From Akkermansiaceae bacterium (GTDB lineage Bacteria; Verrucomicrobiota; Verrucomicrobiia; Verrucomicrobiales; Akkermansiaceae), in the NCBI GenBank assembly GCA_023301545.1, contig JALZUI010000107.1:1-7362 (forward strand): DNA of 7,362 nucleotides, given 5' to 3'. Below, piece after piece: positions 1 to 5,420 of this stretch (positions within the stretch are counted from its first letter, which is position 1; the number at the start of each line of letters is the position of its first letter). The translations under genes were made by a program, and so were the position numbers. The notes below the pieces were generated by a model. It was given only the letters and a program-made list of their open reading frames with translations, did no database searches and was not told where the DNA came from.

Positions 1-1
1 T

Positions 2-109
2 TGCGATGCCAATCAAGTAAAATGCGAACTCGTCTATCCTGGTGCCGCAGATGTCAAAAACCCGACCGCTAGCGACTACATTAAGAGCCACCTGCGGCCC
101 AACTTGTAA
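2..109 (+). CDS. C-terminal fragment of an unidentified protein, possibly alpha/beta-hydrolase-like
   Basis: The window opens inside a reading frame of 35 codons that ends at TAA (107-109). The peptide contains the stretch 'VKCELVYPGAADVKNP' and ends in 'HLRPNL'. A pattern of the form 'G-V-x-x-E-L-x-x-Y-P-G-A-G-H' is common near the C-terminus of alpha/beta-hydrolases and dienelactone-hydrolase-like esterases, where the His belongs to the catalytic triad. Here the corresponding position reads Asp (GAT), one base from a His codon (CAT), so the family call is weak and the product may be inactive or something else. The frame is open at the left edge, so nothing can be said about its full length. 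It lies on the same strand as lysA but 225 bp upstream, with no sign of coupling. Confidence 0.4.
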   Translation, partial: CDANQVKCELVYPGAADVKNPTASDYIKSHLRPNL

Positions 110-151
110 GTCGTGGATGATCAATCCTCGGACTGCCGTGGAGTTGACGCG

Positions 152-307
152 TTAGGGCAGTTCGTTCATCATCATTTCAATCCATCCGCGCTCGCAGTCG
201 GGGATGACATCACTCAAACGTTTTCATATTAAGATCGAGCCACTCATAGTCCAATGTTAATGAGGAATGCTTAGGATTGAATTTCTCTTGAAAACATTCT
301 TGCCAAT
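152..307 (-). pseudogene. Possible frameshifted gene remnant
   Basis: On the minus strand, two adjacent frames read like normal protein but need a one-base shift to join. The first, from about 307 down to a TGA at 212-210, includes 'WQECFQEKFNP' and 'LDYEWLDLNMKTFE'. The second overlaps it at about 226-210 and continues 'SDVIPDCERGWIEMMMNELP' to a TAA at 154-152. Neither piece has a convincing start codon, and the first frame would run into the start of lysA on the opposite strand. I do not recognise a family. The tryptophan- and acid-rich composition and the clean join suggest a decayed or truncated small gene. Chance remains possible because each piece is only 20-35 codons. Confidence 0.3.
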
Positions 308-334
308 TTGGTGGGAAGGTTCGCAAAGTGTGGC

Positions 335-1543
335 ATGTATTTAAACCAGATTGACTTTTTATCTCTGAGAGAGAATTACCCTACACCGCTGTATGTGTAT
401 GAATTAGATCGAATCAAGTTCCGTTACCAGCAGTTGGTGGATCTATTTAGCTCGCAGAACGTGAAGGTGCATTACGCGGTTAAGGCGAACTTTAACCCTC
501 ATATTGTTCAATTTATTAATAAGTTGGGCGCGGGGATCGATACGGTTAGTCCTACTGAGATTAAGCTGGCTCTGCAGTTGGGCGTTAAGAAGGAAGATAT
601 TATTTTCACCGCTAATAACCTGACGAACGAAGAAATCCGTGAGGCAGGGGAATCTGGAGTGCTCTTTAACCTGGGTTCAACTTCCGAGCTGGAGCGTTAC
701 GGGCAGATTTTTCCTAATACAAAGGTATGTTTACGCTTTAACCCAGATGTAATCGCAGGATCACACACCAAGATTCAAACTGGTGGGCCGCTGAGTAAGT
801 TCGGGATTCTCCTAGATCATGTAGAAGAAGTGAAAGCGATTTGTGCTAAGCACGGGTTATCCGTAGTGGGGATTCACAAGCACACCGGATCTGGCATTAA
901 GGATCAGTCGGCTTACCTACAAGCGGTAGATAATCTGCTGGCGATTATTACTCCTGAGAACTTTCCTGATGTAGAGTTTACCGACTTCGGTGGTGGCCTC
1001 TTTATCCCATACTCTCCTGATGAGCAAGAGTATGACTATGACCGCTTTGCGAGTACGATTTGTGAACGCTTAGCGAAGCTCCATGAGTCTTACGGCAAGA
1101 AGCTGAACCTGTACTTCGAGCCTGGTAAATTCCTCGTTGCGGAGTCCGGGAATCTGTTAATCCAAGTGAATACGATCAAGGATAACAATGGTCACCTGAT
1201 CGCGGGGACAAACTCTGGGTTTAACCACCTAGCGCGCCCTGTGATGTATGATGCGTATCACCATATTACGAATGTCTCTAACCCGAACGGCGAGATCAAG
1301 AGCTATGACATCGTTGGGAATATCTGTGAAACTGGTGATAACTTTGCCAGTGGTCGTGAGCTTCCTGAAATCAGAGAGGGAGATTACCTCTTAATTCACA
1401 ATGCAGGGGCATACTGCTTCTCGATGGCTAGTAATTACAATCTACGCTCATTGCCTACTGAGATTTGTCTAACAGGGGAAGAAGTCGTGCACCACAAGCC
1501 TGCGCCAACTCCTGAAAGCCTAATCGCTCAGCTACTAGGCTGA
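335..1543 (+). CDS. lysA: Diaminopimelate decarboxylase
   Basis: This PLP-dependent cytoplasmic enzyme decarboxylates meso-2,6-diaminopimelate to L-lysine, the last step of the DAP pathway. The sequence shows a fold-type III (alanine-racemase-like) barrel followed by a beta domain. Numbered from a TTG at 308, the visible marks are YAVKAN with the PLP lysine at K59, HTGSG (192-196), the phosphate-binding FGGGL (227-231), EPGK (271-274), ARPVMYDAYHH (309-319), CETGD (340-344) with the active-site Cys contributed across the dimer, and NAGAY (365-369). EPGK replaces the commoner EPGR, a variant I associate with Bacteroidetes-type LysA. The frame is open from TTG 308, but ATG 335 is preferred because it leaves the usual short lead before 'TPLYVYE'. 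It gives 402 residues, normal for the family. A weak GGGAAGG (313-319) lies rather far upstream of that ATG. The gene ends 15 bp from the convergent ligA and is probably monocistronic. Confidence 0.93.
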   Translation: MYLNQIDFLSLRENYPTPLYVYELDRIKFRYQQLVDLFSSQNVKVHYAVKANFNPHIVQFINKLGAGIDTVSPTEIKLALQLGVKKEDIIFTANNLTNEEIREAGESGVLFNLGSTSELERYGQIFPNTKVCLRFNPDVIAGSHTKIQTGGPLSKFGILLDHVEEVKAICAKHGLSVVGIHKHTGSGIKDQSAYLQAVDNLLAIITPENFPDVEFTDFGGGLFIPYSPDEQEYDYDRFASTICERLAKLHESYGKKLNLYFEPGKFLVAESGNLLIQVNTIKDNNGHLIAGTNSGFNHLARPVMYDAYHHITNVSNPNGEIKSYDIVGNICETGDNFASGRELPEIREGDYLLIHNAGAYCFSMASNYNLRSLPTEICLTGEEVVHHKPAPTPESLIAQLLG

Positions 1544-1547
1544 GCGA
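1524..1547. terminator. Hairpin across the end of lysA, possible shared terminator of lysA and ligA
   Basis: A perfect 9-bp stem (TCGCTCAGC, 1524-1532, with GCTGAGCGA, 1539-1547) encloses a 6-base loop TACTAG. The lysA stop codon TGA (1541-1543) lies inside the right arm. Neither side carries a run of T, so this is not a textbook rho-independent terminator. Its position between two convergent genes, within 12 bp of the ligA stop, makes a role in ending or protecting both transcripts the simplest reading. Its inner part resembles the terminator at 4921-4945. Confidence 0.5.
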
Positions 1548-1558
1548 GGTAGCGGTTC

Positions 1559-3859
1559 TTAAGCAAAGAGGGCGTTGAATTGTTCTTCGCTCAAAACTTG
1601 CACTCCTAGGCTCTCGGCCTTGGTGAGCTTGGAACCTGCTTTTTCACCTGCCAAGAGGTAGTCGGTTTTCTTGGAAATACTGCTAGAGGTTGATCCTCCT
1701 GCAGTTTCGATTTGGTCCTTAAAGTAATCACGCCCTTGGCTTAACGTCCCAGTGATTACGAAGACCTTGCCCGCTACGGGCGAGTTCGTGTCTTCAGCTT
1801 CTCGCGTAGGCTTGTAGTTATTTGACTGGGGATTGATGCCGAGTTCATTAAAGCGGCTAAGTAGAAGTTGCCCTGCTTCTGAGCGGAAGTAGTTAAAGAG
1901 GGAGCCGCTGGAGACGGTGCCTAAGTCAGGTTTGATTCCTAGTTCTTCGATACCTTTGAGGAGTTCTTCTTTTTCCTTTTTGATTTGTTCGTGTCGTGTT
2001 TTGCGCAGTACCTTTTCCTCTTCATCTTTAGGAGGGTTACTACGATTATTAGGCGACACGATTTTACGTTCGATTTCGCACTCTCCGATGGCGTAAACCG
2101 TTTCAATAATTCGGCTCTCTGCAACGTCTAAAATAGAGCGATGTAGTCGGGCTACTTCCTTGGCTGTGGATTCGCCCACATGAGGGATGCCAAGACCAAA
2201 AAGCCAACGAGAGAGGGGCATTTCGTTTTTCGCTCGCTCTAGGGCCTCTAGGGCTTTACTCGCTCGTTTTTCTCCAAAGCGGCGTTCTTTTGAGGTGATT
2301 TCGCCCGCCTCGGAGGTGGCTGGATCAAGCATGAGGTTGGCGAGGGATTCCTCGGTAAGAGTAAAGAGGTCGATAGGGGAGGCGATGAGGCCTTCTTCGA
2401 TCAATTTTTCAGCAACTGACTCTCCAATGCTATCGATATCAAGAGCCTTACGCTGTGTGAAGTGAGTGACCTGGGTGACTAATTTGGCGGGGCAGAGGAA
2501 GTTCTCACAACGCCAGGCGACGAGCCCTTCCCGTTGTGAAATTCCCTCGTTACAACTCGGGCATACTCCACCAGCATGATCGTAGAGAGAGAACACCGTG
2601 TTATTGTGCGATCTCTGGTCGATAAGAACCTTTACTACTGCGGGAATGATCTCGCCCGCTTTCTCAATCACTACACGATCTCCTATGCGGATATCCTTTC
2701 GCTGAATTTCCTCTTCATTATGGAGCGTGGCACGGGAGACGGTGGTGCCAGAAACGTCTACAGGAGTTAGTTCTGCAACAGGGGTTAGGACTCCAGTGCG
2801 GCCGACTTGGATTGTGATTGCCTCGATGGTAGTTTCAACTTGTTGAGGGAGGAACTTAAAGGCACAGGCCCATTTAGGAAACTTGGAGGTGTAGCCGATT
2901 TTCTCATGTTGATTGAGCAGGTTGACCTTGATAACGGCTCCGTCGGTGGCGTAAGGCAAATCGTGGCGATCTTGGTCTAGCTGTTCGACCGCGGCTAGCA
3001 TTTCATCTAAAGTGTTAGCGGTTTTAAACCACGGCGAGCTTTGTAGCCCGTGTTGTTTGAGTGTTTCTTGAAATTCGGTAAGGGAGGCGAAGGCCGCGGG
3101 AGCAATTTTACCAAAGGAGTGAAAAATGCAGTCTAGCGGGCGGGTGGCTACAAGCTTGGAGTTAAGTTGCTTGATCGTTCCTGCGGTAGCGTTCCGTGGG
3201 TTTTTAAAGGCGGGGAGTCCCTGGCGCTCTTGTTGCTCATTCAGCACCAAGAAGTCAGAGTTATTCATGAAGACTTCACCTCGGACTTCAAAAGTAGCAG
3301 GAGCGTTTTCTAAGGTCTTGGGGATGGAGTCGATAGTGAGAACGTTTTGCGTTACGTCATCGCCTGTAGCTCCATCTCCTCTAGTGGCAGCGTAGGTTAA
3401 GCTACCGTTTTCATAAAGGAGGGCGATCGCGACACCATCGATCTTTGGTTCGACCGCGAGGGTGAAATTACCTGCCCCAATGGCGCGTTCTATTCTACTG
3501 TACCAATCCTTTAAGCGGTGTGTAGGGCGGAGATCAGCGCTTAGTTCTTCGGGTTTTAGCTCATGGATGTCCTCGATGGAAAGCATGGGCACGGCATGGG
3601 TTACTTTCGTGAAATGACTCAGCGTTGTTCCACCCACTCGTTGGCTAGGAGACTCGGGCGACGCTAGGGAGGGGAAGTCTTTCTCTATTTGTTTGAGCTC
3701 TTGCATGAGCGCGTCATATTCGGAGTCCGAAATTTCGTTTTGCCCCTGATTATAATAAAGCTCATTATGCTGATTGATTATTTTTGTTAATTCACGAGCC
3801 CTTTTTTGTATAGGTAGATCAGTATTGGTTGTTTTTGAGGTTTTTTCGGGGGCTTCCAT
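1559..3859 (-). CDS. ligA: NAD+-dependent DNA ligase LigA
   Basis: LigA seals 5'-phosphate/3'-hydroxyl nicks in DNA during replication and repair, using NAD+ as adenylate donor. The whole family architecture is visible in order. An Ia domain lies at about 20-90 (HNELYY and SDSEYDALM, which bind NMN). The adenylation domain carries the KIDG motif (139-142, with K139 the lysine that is adenylated), TRGDGATGDDV, EVRGEVF and NPRNATAGT. An OB fold follows (QVGRTGVLTPVAEL, ATLHNEEEI, IGDRVVIEKAGEIIP). A Cys4 zinc finger is formed by C433, C436, C451 and C456. HhH repeats follow (GLGIPHVGESTA) and a C-terminal BRCT domain lies at about 692-766. At 766 residues it is roughly 90 longer than E. coli LigA. 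Much of the excess is a charged segment near 595-648 in the HhH region, with a smaller one near 512-527. The start ATG at 3859 has no Shine-Dalgarno sequence but fits the short divergent leader. All key residues are present, so the enzyme should be active. Confidence 0.97.
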   Translation of the reverse strand: MEAPEKTSKTTNTDLPIQKRARELTKIINQHNELYYNQGQNEISDSEYDALMQELKQIEKDFPSLASPESPSQRVGGTTLSHFTKVTHAVPMLSIEDIHELKPEELSADLRPTHRLKDWYSRIERAIGAGNFTLAVEPKIDGVAIALLYENGSLTYAATRGDGATGDDVTQNVLTIDSIPKTLENAPATFEVRGEVFMNNSDFLVLNEQQERQGLPAFKNPRNATAGTIKQLNSKLVATRPLDCIFHSFGKIAPAAFASLTEFQETLKQHGLQSSPWFKTANTLDEMLAAVEQLDQDRHDLPYATDGAVIKVNLLNQHEKIGYTSKFPKWACAFKFLPQQVETTIEAITIQVGRTGVLTPVAELTPVDVSGTTVSRATLHNEEEIQRKDIRIGDRVVIEKAGEIIPAVVKVLIDQRSHNNTVFSLYDHAGGVCPSCNEGISQREGLVAWRCENFLCPAKLVTQVTHFTQRKALDIDSIGESVAEKLIEEGLIASPIDLFTLTEESLANLMLDPATSEAGEITSKERRFGEKRASKALEALERAKNEMPLSRWLFGLGIPHVGESTAKEVARLHRSILDVAESRIIETVYAIGECEIERKIVSPNNRSNPPKDEEEKVLRKTRHEQIKKEKEELLKGIEELGIKPDLGTVSSGSLFNYFRSEAGQLLLSRFNELGINPQSNNYKPTREAEDTNSPVAGKVFVITGTLSQGRDYFKDQIETAGGSTSSSISKKTDYLLAGEKAGSKLTKAESLGVQVLSEEQFNALFA

Positions 3860-3874
3860 GAGGGTAATTAGTGA

Positions 3875-3904
3875 ATGATAGTTGTTTAGTCTAGATCGTG
3901 AAAA
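3875..3904 (-). promoter_or_regulatory. Candidate ligA promoter
   Basis: On the minus strand, TTTTCA (3904-3899, 4 of 6 matches to the -35 consensus) is separated by 18 bp from TATCAT (3880-3875, 5 of 6 matches to the -10 consensus). Transcription would start near 3868, leaving a leader of only about 9 bases before the ligA ATG. That agrees with the absence of a ribosome-binding site there. This is a consensus match only. Confidence 0.35.
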
Positions 3905-3913
3905 TAGTGAGCG

Positions 3914-3922
3914 TGTTATAAT
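3914..3922 (+). promoter_or_regulatory. Extended -10 promoter of the TPR gene
   Basis: The sequence TGTTATAAT is a perfect extended -10 element (TG at 3914-3915, TATAAT at 3917-3922). No good -35 lies at the usual distance, which is typical for extended -10 promoters. A start near 3929 would give a leader of about 32 bases carrying the GAGGTGAT site. It lies about 10 bp from the -35 of the candidate ligA promoter, so the two divergent promoters are closely packed. Confidence 0.5.
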
Positions 3923-3939
3923 GTAAGATTTAACTAGCC

Positions 3940-3947
3940 GAGGTGAT
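3940..3947 (+). promoter_or_regulatory. Shine-Dalgarno sequence that bears on the TPR gene start
   Basis: GAGGTGAT is fully complementary to the 3' end of 16S rRNA. Thirteen bases separate it from ATG 3961, slightly long but usable, whereas it overlaps the in-frame GTG at 3943 and so cannot serve that start. It therefore favours 3961, or less likely ATG 3970, over the longest reading. Confidence 0.45.
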
Positions 3948-3960
3948 TGTTTTTTGTATC

Positions 3961-4860
3961 ATGCGTTATATGGCAAAGGAAAGAGATGATATGATCTTAT
4001 TCATTCGTGATCGAGTGGAGACGCAGGTGCAAGAGGGGAATTGGGCTGAGGCTGAAGAAACAGCGAATTCAACTATCACAACGTTTAAAGAACGCTACAA
4101 GCGCAATCCTGTTAAGGTTGGTGATTATGCTCGCGCATTAGAAATTAAAGCTAATATTCGCAGAGATCAGGGAAATAAAGGTGCCGCCAAAAAGTTGTAT
4201 TGTACCGTCGTAGAACTCTTGCGTGAAACAGAAGGGTATTGGAACCTCTGTGGACGAGTAGGAGCAAATCTAGCTAGTATCCATGAGGATGACGACGAGA
4301 TTGAAGAAGCTCGTAGCTTTTACCAATGGTCATTAGATAATCTGCAGTATGCAGACCCTCCAATGCCTCTGGAAAGAGCGGGGGTGTACAATAACCTCGC
4401 TTACCTTTACGAAAGAGATCATCACTTGGATGAGGCTGAGCAATTGTTTTTGCATGCCTTAGAGATTAACCAAGCAGAGTTAGGCCCTAAAGATAGTGGC
4501 ACGGCTGATGTATTGAACAATCTAGGAGGTTTATATTACCGTTCTGGTGAATTCTCTCAGGCTCTGGAGATGCATAAAGGCGCTCTAGATATTCGTAAAG
4601 AAGCTCTTGGCGTAAGTCACTTTGACACAGCGCAATCACATGGAAATCTTGCTCTAGCCTACGCGGCTTTAGAAAATATTGATGAAGCAGTGAAGAATTT
4701 TGATTACGCTCTGAAAATCTTAGAGAAATCAAAGGAGTCCGACATTACTGATTATGCCATTGTTAGTTCCAACTTTATTTACACCTTACGTGAACTTGGA
4801 CACGATAAGGATGCTGATAAAGTAGAAAAACGTACGACGAAGTATCTCAAAAACCACTAA
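3961..4860 (+). CDS. Tetratricopeptide-repeat protein of unknown role
   Basis: A soluble protein of about 299 residues made almost wholly of helical repeats. No signal peptide, membrane segment or enzymatic domain is visible, so it is probably a cytoplasmic scaffold for protein-protein contacts. Numbered from GTG 3943, TPR-like units lie at about 60-95, 102-137, 146-180, 188-222, 230-263 and 270-300, with a degenerate one near 27-46. The clearest have the 42-residue, kinesin-light-chain-like spacing, with 'YNNLAYLYERDHHLDEAEQL', 'LNNLGGLYYRSGEFSQALEM' and 'HGNLALAYAALENIDEAVKN' as helix pairs separated by conserved 'LGP..' or 'LGV..' turns. The frame is open from GTG 3943, but ATG 3961 fits the leader and the ribosome-binding site better. 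The gene has its own promoter and terminator and diverges from ligA, so no functional link to the ligase follows. The partner cannot be guessed from sequence. Confidence 0.88.
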   Translation: MRYMAKERDDMILFIRDRVETQVQEGNWAEAEETANSTITTFKERYKRNPVKVGDYARALEIKANIRRDQGNKGAAKKLYCTVVELLRETEGYWNLCGRVGANLASIHEDDDEIEEARSFYQWSLDNLQYADPPMPLERAGVYNNLAYLYERDHHLDEAEQLFLHALEINQAELGPKDSGTADVLNNLGGLYYRSGEFSQALEMHKGALDIRKEALGVSHFDTAQSHGNLALAYAALENIDEAVKNFDYALKILEKSKESDITDYAIVSSNFIYTLRELGHDKDADKVEKRTTKYLKNH

Positions 4861-4913
4861 GTACAGACTAATTATACCGTAGCTTTTAAGCGCGCGGTTA
4901 ATTAATGAATTAT

Positions 4914-4951
4914 AAAAAAACCTTTCAGCTAACTAGGCTGAAAGGTTTTTT
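4914..4951. terminator. Bidirectional rho-independent terminator between the TPR gene and ssrA
   Basis: A perfect 9-bp stem (CCTTTCAGC, 4921-4929, with GCTGAAAGG, 4937-4945) with a 7-base loop TAACTAG is flanked by seven A on the left (4914-4920) and six T on the right (4946-4951). It reads as an intrinsic terminator on both strands. On the plus strand it lies 53 bases after the TPR stop codon. On the minus strand it lies 7 bases after the CCA end of tmRNA. Confidence 0.92.
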
Positions 4952-4958
4952 CAGAAAT

Positions 4959-5322
4959 TGGTGGAGATGTGGGGAGTCGAACCCCAGTCCTCTACGCTTT
5001 CTGCGTGGCGTCTACATGTTTAGCGAGAGGTATTAGTTTTAAGAACGACGGCCGACCAACTCGCACGGATCCGTTCCGATATTTCCTGTTTTAGTTTTAC
5101 CTTCTTAACCGGAAAACCGTTAAGTCAGCTAGCCCGTCTGAGTTGTCATAGGCGGGGTGATAACGCGGGCGATCATCACGCGGCCTAGCTACCATTAGGC
5201 AGCAAGTGCGAGCTCGTTAGAGTCAGCATTTATAGTTTTTGAACGGCTTTTTAGGAGGCCAGCCGATCAACCTCCACATGCAACCTACGCTTCCAACATA
5301 AAGTCGAAACCATGGCATCCCC
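4959..5322 (-). ncRNA. ssrA: Transfer-messenger RNA (tmRNA), one-piece form
   Basis: tmRNA, with SmpB, rescues ribosomes stalled on broken mRNAs and adds a degradation tag to the unfinished protein. On the minus strand the gene begins GGGGATGCCATGGTTTCGAC (from 5322), a near-universal tmRNA 5' end. It finishes with a T arm GGGG-TTCGACT-CCCC (4985-4971) and CATCTCCACCA ending at 4959, so the CCA is encoded. The seven-base acceptor stem pairs GGGGATG with CATCTCC, including one G-U pair. The body holds a short tag frame and GC-rich segments that could form the usual pseudoknots. The 364-base length is typical of the unpermuted one-piece form. It has its own promoter and terminator and lies downstream of the 526-codon gene on the same strand. 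Confidence 0.97.
5195..5227 (-). other. tmRNA tag-peptide reading frame (ADSNELALAA)
   Basis: Within ssrA, GCT (5227-5225) opens a frame of ten codons reading A-D-S-N-E-L-A-L-A-A before TAA (5197-5195). With the alanine carried by tmRNA itself, the added tag would be AADSNELALAA. The ending ALAA is the classical signal for ClpXP-type proteases. The exact resume codon is inferred from position and from the tag ending. The same frame is open for several codons further upstream, but those codons do not look like a tag. Confidence 0.85.
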
Positions 5323-5340
5323 TTTTACAGGTATGAGCTG

Positions 5341-5368
5341 AGTATAGACTAAGTTGATAAATATTCAA
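5341..5368 (-). promoter_or_regulatory. ssrA promoter
   Basis: On the minus strand, TTGAAT (5368-5363, four of six -35 matches) is followed after 16 bp by TATACT (5346-5341, five of six -10 matches). Transcription would start near 5334, about 12 bases before the mature tmRNA 5' end at 5322, leaving a short leader that RNase P would remove. It lies between the end of the 526-codon gene and ssrA, so the RNA need not rely on read-through. Confidence 0.6.
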
Positions 5369-5420
5369 CCTAAATCTGAGGGTATTACGGTAAACAGAAT
5401 GACTCGTAAGAACAGGCTAG

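Noticed and set aside
1939..2124. Minus-strand Lys-rich frame of 61 codons inside ligA
   Set aside because: It is the shifted reading of the charged LigA insertion. The Lys-rich composition comes from the Glu/Lys codons of LigA itself, whose own frame continues with recognisable domains on both sides.
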